From: Aeromonas schubertii
GTDB lineage: Bacteria; Pseudomonadota; Gammaproteobacteria; Enterobacterales; Aeromonadaceae
DNA length: 47,735 bases
Assembly (NCBI RefSeq): GCF_000820105.1
Contig: NZ_CDDB01000025.1
Span: 1 to 47,735, forward strand
Direction: 5' to 3'
Below are positions 1 through 8,362 of this stretch, piece by piece (the first letter of the stretch is position 1; each line of letters opens with the position of its first letter). The notes under the pieces are model-generated. The model saw nothing but the letters and a program-made list of their open reading frames with translations, was not told the DNA's origin and ran no database searches. Both the position numbers and the translations under genes were made by a program.

Positions 1-870
1 GGCCAGTGGCGAGAGGGGATCGAGATGGCGCATCAGGCCATTGACCAAGCCTCTGGCCGGTCGACCGGTGAAGAGGGTGGTGAGGGCGGTGTGGCGCGCC
101 CGATCGCCGAGGGCGGCCCGATGGAGCGGGGAGGTGGTCGCCTCGTCGCAGAGCAGAAACGCCGTCCCGGCCTGGACACCGCTCGCCCCCAGGGTCAGTG
201 CGGCCCGCACCCCCCGGGCATCCATGATGCCACCGGCGGCGATGACGGGGATACGCACGGCATCGACCATGGCCGGCAGCAGGGTGAAGAGGCCGTCATG
301 GAGGGTGAGATCCTCCGACAGGAAGTGGCCCCTGTGCCCCCCCGCCTCCAGTCCCTGGGCGATGATGATGTCTGCGCCGTGCGCCTCCAGCCAGCGCGCC
401 TCGGCCACCGTGGTCGCCGAGGAGAGCACCTTGCCTCCCCATCGTTTGATCCTCTCTATCTGCTCGGCAGAGGGGAGCCCGAAGTGAAAGCTCACCAGCG
501 CAGGACGGTAATCCGCCAGGATGGCGGCCTGCTGCTCGGTGAAGGGGTGGCGTCCACTCGAGGGGATGGCGCACTCCTGGGGGAGCCCCAGTTGCTGGTA
601 GGCCGGGGCCAGGGCGTGGCGCCAGCGGGCCAGGCGGCTTGCCTCGGGGGGGCCCTGGCGGTGGCAGAAGAAGTTGACGTTGAAGGGCCGTTCGGTGTGC
701 GTCTTCATCCATTCCAGCTGCTGACGCAGCTGATCCGGGGTAAGCATGGCCGCCGGCAGGGAGCCGATGGCGCCGGCCTCGCAGACGGCCAGGGCCAGGC
801 GATGATCCTGCACGCCGGCCATGGGGGCCTGAATGAGGGGCAGGGGGCCTGGTAGTGTGTTTAGCGTCAT
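1..870 (-). CDS. Nitronate monooxygenase-family flavoprotein (partial, C-terminus off the left edge)
   Basis: FMN-dependent TIM-barrel oxidoreductase of the nitronate monooxygenase / 2-nitropropane dioxygenase family, which oxidises alkyl nitronates in the cytoplasm. Translation from an ATG at 870 is open for 290 codons to the window edge. It begins MTLNTLPGPLPLIQAPMAGV, the usual N-terminal strand and glycine turn, and carries the FMN-phosphate signature IPVIAAGGIMDARG followed by LGASGVQAGTAFLLCDEA. GGAGG lies just upstream of the ATG. It is transcribed away from the flagellar cluster and next to an RNase gene, with no evident link to motility. Family assignment is firm; the substrate is not known. 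Confidence 0.85.
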   Translation of the reverse strand, partial: MTLNTLPGPLPLIQAPMAGVQDHRLALAVCEAGAIGSLPAAMLTPDQLRQQLEWMKTHTERPFNVNFFCHRQGPPEASRLARWRHALAPAYQQLGLPQECAIPSSGRHPFTEQQAAILADYRPALVSFHFGLPSAEQIERIKRWGGKVLSSATTVAEARWLEAHGADIIIAQGLEAGGHRGHFLSEDLTLHDGLFTLLPAMVDAVRIPVIAAGGIMDARGVRAALTLGASGVQAGTAFLLCDEATTSPLHRAALGDRARHTALTTLFTGRPARGLVNGLMRHLDPLSPLA

Positions 871-934
871 CTTGCCTCCGTGTATCGATCCATCAATCAC
901 CCTGCAGGCAGGCTATCTCATCCGGCAGGCCCTG

Positions 935-1561
935 TCAGCGCACGCTGCGCATCAGAAAACTGCCCTGGGCACAGAGCCGCTGCTCCCGCTGACGCATCTC
1001 GATGGAGCAGGCTCTGGGCTGTTTGCCATCCGGCGCGAGGCAGAGGTAGAGCTCCTTGAGAAAACGTCCGCCCACGCTGCAGCTGAGCGTGATGCTCTCG
1101 GGGGGCAACCAGGGATTGGCGGCGACCAGGTCTGCACGCAGCTGGTCCGGACTGCGGCGCAGGGGCTGGGCCATAGCCCGGTAGGGGTCGGGTATGACGA
1201 CCTTCTGCCGCAGGGTATCGGCCAGACGATGGTACTCCTGCTGGCTCAGGCCCGAGCAGGTACCGTGTTTGCGCCACTCGTGGCGATAGAGGTGCGAACT
1301 GGGGTAGAGATCGGGGAACTGGCGCGCCATGGCCGGATCCCAACGCTCATTGCCACAGTCGGCGGGGTAGCCCCGCTCGAACTGGGGCCAGAGCCCGTGT
1401 ACGACAAAGCCATAGTCGCGTCCGCACTGGGGCGTATCCGGCCGGCTGGCACAGTGCTCCGGCGACCAGGAGAGCGCCAGGGCATAGAAGTCGAAGGGGA
1501 CCTCGGCGGCGCGGGTACCCAGGGGAAGAAGCAGGGCGAGGACCAGCAGCAGGGGGGGCAT
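935..1561 (-). CDS. Ribonuclease T2 family protein (RNase I-like), secreted
   Basis: Periplasmic or secreted endoribonuclease that cleaves RNA through a 2',3'-cyclic phosphate. The 208-residue product has a signal peptide (residues 1-18, ending TRA-AE), then both catalytic T2 motifs: HGLWPQ at 55-60 and HEWRKHGTC at 94-102, which supply the two active-site His and the Glu/Lys. Eight Cys in the mature part fit a disulfide-stabilised exported enzyme. CAGGAG stands upstream of the ATG. It is divergent from the flagellar fliM operon across about 200 bases. Probably scavenges external RNA; E. coli rna (RNase I) is the nearest named relative. Confidence 0.9.
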   Translation of the reverse strand: MPPLLLVLALLLPLGTRAAEVPFDFYALALSWSPEHCASRPDTPQCGRDYGFVVHGLWPQFERGYPADCGNERWDPAMARQFPDLYPSSHLYRHEWRKHGTCSGLSQQEYHRLADTLRQKVVIPDPYRAMAQPLRRSPDQLRADLVAANPWLPPESITLSCSVGGRFLKELYLCLAPDGKQPRACSIEMRQREQRLCAQGSFLMRSVR

Positions 1562-1649
1562 GGAAAACTCCTGAACGGTGGAGAGAACATGTTATCCGTT
1601 TGGGGCAGGGGCACAAAGGGATGAGTAGGGATATCGCGCTTTTTATGTG

Positions 1650-1679
1650 CTGACATGGTGGCGCTGTGGAATTTGTAAT
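1650..1679 (+). promoter_or_regulatory. Candidate sigma-70 promoter for the fliM operon
   Basis: CTGACA at 1650-1655 and TGTAAT at 1674-1679 are separated by 18 bases, a fair match to the -35/-10 consensus. A start near 1686 would give a leader of about 80 bases before fliM. It overlaps a sigma-28-like element beginning at 1679, so the two could not be used at the same time. Assigned by eye. Confidence 0.4.
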
Positions 1680-1705
1680 AAAGTTGCGCCCCACATCTGG
1701 TCGCT
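1679..1705 (+). promoter_or_regulatory. Sigma-28-like element TAAAGTTG-N13-GTCGCT upstream of fliM
   Basis: TAAA at 1679-1682 and GTCGCT at 1700-1705 resemble the paired elements found before lafA and flgM, with one extra base in the spacer (17 instead of 16 between TAAA and GTCGCT). If used by LafS it would place the first operon under late feedback control. The longer spacer lowers confidence. Confidence 0.3.
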
Positions 1706-1765
1706 CTCCATCCAAGCGTCTCTTTTCGGATGCGTATCCCTTCAACCCGGATCAAGGTCGTCTTC

Positions 1766-2620
1766 ATGCCATCCACATTCACCCGCTCAGCCCTCATTCC
1801 GGCCGACCTGGGCGCCACCCTGCCTCGCTACGATCTGTTCGGGCGAGAGCGGGCCGAACAGGCCAGGCTCAACGGTTTCAACAGCATGCTCAGCCAGGTC
1901 GCCGCGCCGCTATCGGCCTGCCTGAGCCAGTTGTTCAACAATGCCGACTGCGAGTTGCGGCTCTCTCCCTTCGTCGCCGCGGCTCAACCCGACGGGGAGG
2001 AGCCGCGGGTCTGGCTGCAGGCCCGTGCGGCCGGAGCCTCTGTGCCCCTGGCCTGGTTTGCCATCACGCCGGCGACCCTCTATCGCCTGGCGATCCTCTT
2101 CTTCGGGGGCAGTCTCCAGCCCGGCTCTCAGGTGGCGGTGCAGAAGAATCCGAGCGACTCTGAGCTGCGCCTCTATCAGCGCCTCTGCCGCTATCAGATG
2201 GAAAACCTCTCCAGCGCCCTGGGGTGGGGTGAACTGGGATGGGAGCTGACGCCGGCCACGCCCCCCGAGGGACCCCTCTGGTCCAGCGAAGGGGTGCTTC
2301 AGCTCGGCGAGCATCGCCAGAGCTGGCAGGTGTGGTGGCGCCCGCCGGTCGATGAAGAGAAAGAGAGTACCCAGACGAGCGATCTGGCTGACAAATTGCA
2401 TGAGGCGCTGCCCCATACCCCGGTGCGGCTCAGGGTGGTCATGGCCCAGATGCAGATGACCCTGGCCGAACTGGAGGATCTCAAGGTGGGCGAGGTGCTG
2501 GCCCTCGACATGTTCGAGTCGATGCCCGCGCTCGTCGGCCATCGTCCCTGCCTGCGGGGGCGGGTGGCCGAGCAGGGGGGTAGCCTGGTGTATCAAGTGA
2601 ATGCGGTGGCAGAGGAGTAA
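1766..2620 (+). CDS. fliM: Lateral flagellar C-ring switch protein FliM (LfiM)
   Basis: Middle protein of the cytoplasmic C-ring, linking FliG to FliN. The start at 1766 (MPSTFTRSAL) has AAGG nine bases upstream; an upstream in-frame ATG at 1730 has no such support. The product is 284 residues, short for FliM (usually about 330). The N-terminal CheY-P-binding helix (consensus LSQ-EIDALL) is absent, and the usual middle-domain GGxG motif is only FFGGSLQPG. The C-terminal SpoA-like domain (about residues 200-284, VRLRVVMAQMQMTLAEL onward) is clear. First gene of fliMNPQR-flhBA. The missing N-terminus suggests a motor that does not respond to CheY. Confidence 0.9.
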   Translation: MPSTFTRSALIPADLGATLPRYDLFGRERAEQARLNGFNSMLSQVAAPLSACLSQLFNNADCELRLSPFVAAAQPDGEEPRVWLQARAAGASVPLAWFAITPATLYRLAILFFGGSLQPGSQVAVQKNPSDSELRLYQRLCRYQMENLSSALGWGELGWELTPATPPEGPLWSSEGVLQLGEHRQSWQVWWRPPVDEEKESTQTSDLADKLHEALPHTPVRLRVVMAQMQMTLAELEDLKVGEVLALDMFESMPALVGHRPCLRGRVAEQGGSLVYQVNAVAEE

Positions 2621-2624
2621 AGCG

Positions 2625-3002
2625 ATGAGTGAGGAACAGAACCACGATTTCCTGGAGTTTGACGGCCTGGATCAACTCTTTGATGACGAGTTGGGGCTGC
2701 CGGATGCCCGCCAGGAGAGCGTGGCACAAGCCGCCACCCCGCCTCGGGACCTCTCCTTCTTCCGTCATATCCCGGTCAAGGTCACTCTGGAGGTTGCCAG
2801 TGCCGAGGTGTCGCTTGGCGAGCTGATGCAGGTGGTGCCGGGGGCCGTGATCGAGCTCGACAAGATGGCCGGCGAGGCACTGGATGTGAGGGTCAACGGC
2901 CGCTTGCTGGCCCGTGGCGAAGTGGTGGTGGTCAACGGCAAGTATGGCCTGCGGCTGGTCGAGGTCCTCGATACCGCCATGCTGGGTGGCGCAAACGACT
3001 GA
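2625..3002 (+). CDS. fliN: Lateral flagellar C-ring protein FliN (LfiN)
   Basis: 125-residue C-ring protein that forms the lower ring and docks the FliH-FliI export complex. After an acidic N-terminus, residues from about 45 onward form a typical SpoA domain (PVKVTLEVASAEVSLGELM to GKYGLRLVEVL). The start at 2625 is preceded by AGGAG; an in-frame ATG at 2601 lies inside fliM. The stop codon overlaps the fliP ATG (TGATG), implying translational coupling. Confidence 0.93.
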   Translation: MSEEQNHDFLEFDGLDQLFDDELGLPDARQESVAQAATPPRDLSFFRHIPVKVTLEVASAEVSLGELMQVVPGAVIELDKMAGEALDVRVNGRLLARGEVVVVNGKYGLRLVEVLDTAMLGGAND

Positions 3003-3733
3003 TGCGTATCTGGTGCTTGCTCCTGCTGGTGCTGGGGATGCCGGCCTGGGGGACGGATCTGACCCTCTTCTCGGTCACGCCGGGGGCGGCAGGGGGCGAG
3101 GAGTACAACATCAAGCTGCAGATCCTGCTCTTGATGACCCTGCTTGGTCTGCTGCCCACCCTGCTGCTGATGATGACCAGCTTCACCCGCATCATCATAG
3201 TGCTGGCGATCCTGCGCCAGGCACTCGGTCTGCAGCAGAGCCCGCCCAACCGGGTCTTGATCGGCATCAGCCTGATCCTGACCCTGGTGATCATGCGTCC
3301 GGTCTGGACCGACATTCACCAGCATGCCTTCCTCCCCTTCGATCGGGAGGAAATCACGCTTCCGCAGGCACTGGAGAGGGCGGAACAACCCCTGCGTACC
3401 TTCATGCTGGCACAGACCCGGGAGGCCGATCTCGAGCAGATGCTGCGCATCGCCGGTGAGGCGACCCGGATGGAGAAGAAAGATGTGCCCTTCGGCATCC
3501 TGGTGCCTGCCTATGTGTTGAGCGAGCTCAACACGGCGTTTCAGATTGGTTTCATGCTCTTCATCCCCTTCCTGGTGATCGATCTGGTGGTGGCCAGCGT
3601 GTTGATGGCGATGGGGATGATGATGCTCTCCCCCCTCATCATCTCCCTGCCCTTCAAGTTGATGGTCTTCGTGCTGGTGGATGGCTGGGCCATGACGGTG
3701 GGCACCCTGGCTGCCAGTTTCAGCGGAGGTTGA
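3002..3733 (+). CDS. fliP: Flagellar export gate protein FliP (LfiP)
   Basis: Pore-forming subunit of the type III flagellar export gate. 243 residues with an N-terminal signal sequence (MRIWCLLLLVLGMPAWG), then the conserved core from NIKLQILLLMTLLGLLPTLL through FTRIIIVLAILRQALG and the C-terminal hydrophobic hairpin. Overlaps the fliN stop and is followed one base later by fliQ. No fliO lies between fliN and fliP, although FliO normally helps FliP fold. Confidence 0.95.
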   Translation: MRIWCLLLLVLGMPAWGTDLTLFSVTPGAAGGEEYNIKLQILLLMTLLGLLPTLLLMMTSFTRIIIVLAILRQALGLQQSPPNRVLIGISLILTLVIMRPVWTDIHQHAFLPFDREEITLPQALERAEQPLRTFMLAQTREADLEQMLRIAGEATRMEKKDVPFGILVPAYVLSELNTAFQIGFMLFIPFLVIDLVVASVLMAMGMMMLSPLIISLPFKLMVFVLVDGWAMTVGTLAASFSGG

Positions 3734-3734
3734 G

Positions 3735-4004
3735 ATGTCACCCGAGCAGAGCGTGTCCCTCATCGGCGGGGCGGTCAATCTGGTGGTGATCATGGTCTGC
3801 GTGCTGGTGGTGCCGGGCCTGCTGGTGGGCCTGGTGGTGAGCGTCTTTCAGGCTGCGACCCAGATCCAGGAGCAGACCTTGAGCTTCCTGCCCCGCTTCG
3901 TGGTGACCCTGCTCACCCTGGTGTTCACCGGTAACTGGCTGGTGGCCAAGCTGGTGGCCCTGTTCCACGACATCTTCCAGAATGTGCCGGGCCTGATTGG
4001 ATGA
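3735..4004 (+). CDS. fliQ: Flagellar export gate protein FliQ (LfiQ)
   Basis: Small 89-residue membrane protein with two hydrophobic helices (about residues 14-38 and 52-72), forming part of the FliPQR export channel. The loop FQAATQIQEQTLSFLP is the conserved FliQ signature. ATGA overlap with fliR. Confidence 0.95.
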   Translation: MSPEQSVSLIGGAVNLVVIMVCVLVVPGLLVGLVVSVFQAATQIQEQTLSFLPRFVVTLLTLVFTGNWLVAKLVALFHDIFQNVPGLIG

Positions 4005-4783
4005 GTTCCCTCGTCAGTGTCAGCGCCGCCGACCTGACCGCCTGGCTGGGCCAGTGGTGGTGGCCCTTCGTTCGCCTTGGCTCCGCCTTCTGGGTGATGC
4101 CGGTCTATGGCGATGGCCGTATCACCCCCCGGGTGCGCCTCTTTCTCGCCTTCGCCATCAGCCTGGCTCTGGCTCCCATGATGAAGGCGATGCCCGCCTT
4201 TGACCCCTTCTCGCTCTCGGCTCTGATCCTCTCCATCGAGCAGGTGATCTTCGGCCTGCTGTTTGGCCTCTGTGTGCAACTGCTCTTCATGGTGATGACC
4301 CTGGCGGGCCAGATCATGTCGATGCAGATGGGGTTGGCCATGGCGGTGATGAATGACCCCTCCCACGGCGACTCGGCCCCCATCATCAGCCAACTGATGC
4401 TCATCTTCTGTACCCTGCTCTTCCTCGGCCTGAACGGGCATCTGGCGGTGCTCGACATCCTGGTGCAGAGCCTCTATCGCTGGCCGCCGGGCACCTCCCT
4501 CTATCGCCTCGATCTGGGGATGGTGGTGGGGTTGCTCGGCTGGAGTATCGGTGCCGCCCTGATCCTGACGTTGCCCGCCGTGGTGGCCATGTTGATGGTC
4601 AACCTCTCGTTCGGGGTGATGAACCGCTCGGCCCCCTCCCTCAACATCTTCTCTCTGGGCTTTCCCATGACCCTGTTGCTCGGGCTGCTGACCATGGCCA
4701 TCTCCATCAGCGGGGTGCCGGATCGCTATCTGGACCTGGTGACCCATGTGCTTGACGTGCTGCGGGGGCTGACCCCCTCATGA
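4001..4783 (+). CDS. fliR: Flagellar export gate protein FliR (LfiR)
   Basis: 260-residue polytopic membrane protein that completes the FliPQR export pore. Several hydrophobic helices with family features: AFWVMPVYGDGRITPRVRL near the N-terminus and GQIMSMQMGLAMAVMNDP in the middle. Overlaps fliQ and flhB by four bases each, so the export-gate genes appear translationally coupled. Confidence 0.95.
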   Translation: MSSLVSVSAADLTAWLGQWWWPFVRLGSAFWVMPVYGDGRITPRVRLFLAFAISLALAPMMKAMPAFDPFSLSALILSIEQVIFGLLFGLCVQLLFMVMTLAGQIMSMQMGLAMAVMNDPSHGDSAPIISQLMLIFCTLLFLGLNGHLAVLDILVQSLYRWPPGTSLYRLDLGMVVGLLGWSIGAALILTLPAVVAMLMVNLSFGVMNRSAPSLNIFSLGFPMTLLLGLLTMAISISGVPDRYLDLVTHVLDVLRGLTPS

Positions 4784-5913
4784 GTCAGGCCAGCGCCCAG
4801 GACAAGACTGAACAGGCCTCCCCCCAGAAGCTGCGCAAGGCCCGGGAAGAGGGGCAGATCGCCCGCTCCAAGGAGTTGGGCTCGGCGGGGCTCTTGCTGC
4901 TCGGTGGCATGGTGATGCAGTGGATGGTGCCGAGTTTCGGTCTCTTCTTCGGCGAGCTGATGCGCCAGCCCCTGCGCTTTGACTGGCACCAGAACGATCC
5001 TTCCATGATGCTGCGCGCCTTCGGTGAGGCCCTGCTCGGCATGACGGGTGTCCTGCTACCCCTCTTTGCCGTGTTGGGGCTGCTGATGATAGGGCTGGGT
5101 TCGGTACCCGGCGGCATGGTGCTGGTGTGGAAGAACGTCATGCCCAAGGGGGAGAAGCTCAACCCCTTGAGCGGTCTCAAGCGGATGTGCTCCACCCACA
5201 GCCTGATGGAGCTGGTGAAATCCATTCTCAAGATCACCCTGATAGGCGGGGTGTTGGCCCTGCTGTTGCAGCACTACTGGCCAACCCTGCTGATGATGAA
5301 TCGCATGCCCCCGCGGGCGGCCATGGAGCTCTCCCTGCGCCTGCTCTCCCAGGCCTTCATCATATTGGGTGGTGTGCAGATGCTGATCGCCGTGCTCGAT
5401 GTTCCCTATCAGCGCTGGTCTCTCAACAAGCAGTTGAAGATGACCAAGCAGGAGGTGAAGGATGAGCGCAAGAACAGTGAAGGGAGTCCGGAGATCAAGG
5501 GCAAGATCCGCCAGGTGCAGATGATGATGGCGCGGGCCCGTATCGAGCAGCGGGTGCCCACCGCCGATGTGATCATCACCAACCCGACCCACTACGCCGT
5601 GGCGATCCGTTACGATCCGGCCAAGGCCAATGCTCCCTATGTGGTCGCCAAGGGGATCGACTCCATGGCGGCGCGGATCCGCCAGGTCGGGGAGCAGCAC
5701 GGCAAGACCATCATGGCCCTGCCCGAGCTGACCCGGGCCATCTATCACTCCACCCGTATCGATCAGGAGGTGCCGGCCGGGCTCTACACCGCCGTCGCCT
5801 ATGTACTGAACCATGTCCTGCAACTGCAGGCTTACCGGACCGGGCGTGGCAAGAAACCCGCCGCCCTGGCTCCGCTCTATGTTCCTCCCGAGCTGCGTCA
5901 ACCAGAGAGGTAA
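4780..5913 (+). CDS. flhB: Flagellar export specificity switch protein FlhB (LfhB)
   Basis: Inner-membrane export apparatus protein that switches substrate class from rod/hook to filament after self-cleavage. 377 residues with four membrane helices in the first ~210 residues and a cytoplasmic domain containing the autocleavage motif N268-P269-T270-H271 in ITNPTHYAVAIRYDPAKA. It acts with LafE (FliK), encoded about 25 kb downstream. The N-terminus (DKTEQASPQKLRKAREEGQI) is typical. All key residues are present. Confidence 0.96.
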   Translation: MSQASAQDKTEQASPQKLRKAREEGQIARSKELGSAGLLLLGGMVMQWMVPSFGLFFGELMRQPLRFDWHQNDPSMMLRAFGEALLGMTGVLLPLFAVLGLLMIGLGSVPGGMVLVWKNVMPKGEKLNPLSGLKRMCSTHSLMELVKSILKITLIGGVLALLLQHYWPTLLMMNRMPPRAAMELSLRLLSQAFIILGGVQMLIAVLDVPYQRWSLNKQLKMTKQEVKDERKNSEGSPEIKGKIRQVQMMMARARIEQRVPTADVIITNPTHYAVAIRYDPAKANAPYVVAKGIDSMAARIRQVGEQHGKTIMALPELTRAIYHSTRIDQEVPAGLYTAVAYVLNHVLQLQAYRTGRGKKPAALAPLYVPPELRQPER

Positions 5914-5916
5914 GCC

Positions 5917-7992
5917 GTGAACTGGCGTGTTCTGACCCACTCCTATACAGGTATCCCACTCATGCTGCTGGCGGTGCTGGCCATGATGATCCTGCCCCTG
6001 CCGGGCTGGCTGCTGGATGCCCTGTTTACCTTCAACATCGTCCTGGCCGTGCTGGTGCTGCTGGTCTCGGTCTCGACGCGGCGCCCCCTCGACTTCTCGG
6101 TCTTCCCCACCGTCTTGCTGGTGGCGACCCTGATGCGGCTCTCCCTCAACGTGGCCTCGACCCGGGTGGTACTGCTCAACGGCCACGAGGGCAATGACGC
6201 CGCCGGTAAGGTGATCCAGGCCTTCGGTGAGGTGGTCATCGGCGGCAACTATGTGGTGGGCCTGGTGGTCTTCATCATCCTGATGATCATCAACTTCGTG
6301 GTCATCACCAAGGGGGGAGAGCGGATCTCCGAGGTATCGGCCCGCTTCACCCTGGATGCCCTGCCCGGCAAGCAGATGGCCATCGATGCGGATCTCAACG
6401 CCGGCATCATGGATCAGCATCAGGCGCGGGCCAGACGCCAGGAGATCGCCCGCGAGGCGGACTTCTACGGGGCGATGGACGGCGCCTCCAAGTTTGTGCG
6501 CGGGGACGCCATCGCCGGTCTCCTGGTGCTCATCATCAACCTGATCGGTGGTCTTTCCATCGGTATCTTCCAGCACGCCCTGCCGGTGGCGGAAGCCTTC
6601 CAGCGCTATGCCCTGCTCACCATAGGTGACGGCCTGGTGGCCCAGATCCCCTCCCTGCTGATGTCCACCGCGGCGGCCATCATAGTGACCCGGGTCAATG
6701 ACGAGGGGGAGATGACCGATCAGGTGGGCCAGCAGCTGCTCGCCTCACCCCGGGTCATCTATACCGGCGCGGCAGTGATGACCATACTCGGCCTGGTGCC
6801 CGGCATGCCGACCCTGGCCTTCCTGAGCTTCGCCGCCGTGCTGGCCTGGAGTGGCTGGCGGGTGAGCCGGCGTCAACCCGCCGCCCCCGAGCTGGAGGCG
6901 GCCGAGGAGATCGCCCGGCAGATGGATCTGCGCGAACCCCAGGGGCTGGAGTGGCAGGATCTGCCGGCCCTCGACAGTGTGGTGATCGAGCTGGGTTATC
7001 GTCTGGTCTCCCTGGCCGAGCAGGAGAAGGGGGCCGAGCTGCTCTCCCGGGTACGCGGCATTCGCAAGACCCTCTCCGAGCAATATGGCTTCCTGTTACC
7101 GGAGATCCGGGTGCGTGACAATCTGCAGCTACAGCCGGAGCAGTACAGCATCAAGCTGGCCGGCGTGGCCCTGGCCGGCGGCAGTGTGGATTGTCAGCGG
7201 CTGATGGCCATCGGTAGCAGTCAGACCTATGGAGCCCTGGACGGGGAGCTGACCCAGGATCCCGCCTTCGGCATGGAGGCGGTCTGGATCCTGCCCGATA
7301 TCAAGGCCAAGGCCCTCAATCTGGGCTACTCGGTGGTCGACTCGGCCACCGTCATCGCCACCCACCTGAGCAAGTTGCTGCGGGAGCATCTGGACGAGCT
7401 GTTTGGTCACGACGAGGTGGGCAAGTTGGGGCAGCATCTGGCCACCCAGTCGCCGCGTCTCAATGAGGAGCTCAACCTGGCCCTGACCCAGATGCAGCAG
7501 CTGCGGGTCTATCGCCAGTTGCTGCGCGAGCAGGTGAGCCTGGTGGACATTCGCACCATAGCAACGACCCTGCTCGATTCGAGCGAGATCACCAAGGACC
7601 CGGTCCTGCTCGCCTCGGATGTGCGCTGTGCCCTCAAGCGCCAGCTGGTGCGCCAGGCCATCGGCCAACGGGACGTGCTGGCGACCTTCACCCTGGATGA
7701 TCGCCTCGAGCAGACCCTGCTGGCCGCGCTCAGCCAGTCCCAGCAGCAGGGCAAGGTCTCCCTCGACAGCTTCCCCATCGATCCCCAACTGCTGGCCCAG
7801 CTGCAGCAGAACATGCCGCTGGTCAAGACCCAGCTGCAGCAGTTGGGGCATCCTCCCGTGCTGGTGGTGATGCCCCAGCTGCGTCCCTTGCTCTCCCGCT
7901 ATGCCCGCTCCTTCTGCCGTGGGCTCAAGGTGCTCTCCTACAATGAAATCCCCGAAGAGTTGCGGGTTGATGTGGTGGGAACCCTGGGGTAA
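5917..7992 (+). CDS. flhA: Flagellar export gate protein FlhA (LfhA)
   Basis: Large export-gate subunit that uses the proton-motive force and docks chaperone-substrate complexes. 691 residues: about eight membrane helices in the first ~330 residues, including the family signature region RRPLDFSVFPTVLLVATLMR, then a cytoplasmic domain to the C-terminus. GTG start three bases after the flhB stop, preceded by AGAGAGG. Last gene of the first operon; a strong hairpin follows. Confidence 0.96.
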   Translation: MNWRVLTHSYTGIPLMLLAVLAMMILPLPGWLLDALFTFNIVLAVLVLLVSVSTRRPLDFSVFPTVLLVATLMRLSLNVASTRVVLLNGHEGNDAAGKVIQAFGEVVIGGNYVVGLVVFIILMIINFVVITKGGERISEVSARFTLDALPGKQMAIDADLNAGIMDQHQARARRQEIAREADFYGAMDGASKFVRGDAIAGLLVLIINLIGGLSIGIFQHALPVAEAFQRYALLTIGDGLVAQIPSLLMSTAAAIIVTRVNDEGEMTDQVGQQLLASPRVIYTGAAVMTILGLVPGMPTLAFLSFAAVLAWSGWRVSRRQPAAPELEAAEEIARQMDLREPQGLEWQDLPALDSVVIELGYRLVSLAEQEKGAELLSRVRGIRKTLSEQYGFLLPEIRVRDNLQLQPEQYSIKLAGVALAGGSVDCQRLMAIGSSQTYGALDGELTQDPAFGMEAVWILPDIKAKALNLGYSVVDSATVIATHLSKLLREHLDELFGHDEVGKLGQHLATQSPRLNEELNLALTQMQQLRVYRQLLREQVSLVDIRTIATTLLDSSEITKDPVLLASDVRCALKRQLVRQAIGQRDVLATFTLDDRLEQTLLAALSQSQQQGKVSLDSFPIDPQLLAQLQQNMPLVKTQLQQLGHPPVLVVMPQLRPLLSRYARSFCRGLKVLSYNEIPEELRVDVVGTLG

Positions 7993-8005
7993 GGGTTGGG
8001 GAAAA

Positions 8006-8027
8006 GGGCTTCCTCACGGGGAAGCCC
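8006..8027 (+). terminator. Hairpin after flhA, possible terminator
   Basis: GGGCTTCC at 8006-8013 pairs perfectly with GGAAGCCC at 8020-8027 around a six-base loop, 13 bases after the flhA stop. There is no run of T after it, so it may act as a weak terminator or 3'-end stabiliser. Confidence 0.5.
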
Positions 8028-8045
8028 CAATTCCTGAACTGGACC

Positions 8046-8073
8046 TTGCACTCTCCTCAAAAGCCGATATCAT
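8046..8073 (+). promoter_or_regulatory. Candidate sigma-70 promoter for the lafK leader
   Basis: TTGCAC at 8046-8051 and TATCAT at 8068-8073 with 16 bases between them. A start near 8080 would give a transcript with about 115 bases before the riboswitch aptamer and over 300 before lafK. An inverted repeat, AACGGC (8082-8087) and GCCGTT (8097-8102), sits at the predicted start and could be an operator or a 5' hairpin. No convincing sigma-54 site was seen here. Confidence 0.35.
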
Positions 8074-8194
8074 CTGCGTCAAACGGCGACGCATAAGCCG
8101 TTAAAGACAAAATAATCAAAAGCTTAACAACTAATCGGTAGCTCTGTTAACACGCCGGTGTGCTATGCAGCACCTGCCGCAGAATGCTTGGTTG

Positions 8195-8290
8195 TTTGAA
8201 AAGGCAAACTGAACTGAAAGGTCAGGACGCAAAGCCTCCGGTCTAATAACGCGACAGCGTTGACGATAGCGGGGTTGCCAAGGATCAAGG
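8195..8290 (+). promoter_or_regulatory. Cyclic di-GMP-I (GEMM-I) riboswitch aptamer upstream of lafK
   Basis: The sequence matches the conserved GEMM-I core. GGCAA (8203-8207) pairs with TTGCC (8275-8279) and TTGA (8196-8199) with TCAA (8285-8288) to form P1. P2 at 8210-8224 is capped by a GAAA tetraloop (8216-8219). The core GGACGCAAAGCCTCCGG (8225-8241) holds the tetraloop-receptor side and is nearly identical to the well-known V. cholerae Vc2 aptamer. P3 is AACGC (8248-8252) with GCGTT (8257-8261), followed by AGCGGGGTTGCC. The aptamer lies about 105 bases before the lafK start in the same orientation and fills most of the otherwise empty 400-base gap. The direction of control (ON or OFF) cannot be read with certainty. 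Confidence 0.93.
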
Positions 8291-8362
8291 ACGGGTCGCC
8301 CTGTGGTGACATCGGGGCTGCATGAATACCGCCTCTCTCCTCTCTTTCGCGTGCTTCCTTTC

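Noticed and set aside
3848-4747. Long minus-strand open frame rich in His, Gln and Glu opposite fliQ/fliR.
   Set aside because: It is the mirror of hydrophobic membrane-protein codons in high-GC DNA; there is no ribosome-binding site and the plus-strand genes are certain. Other long antisense frames were rejected for the same reason.
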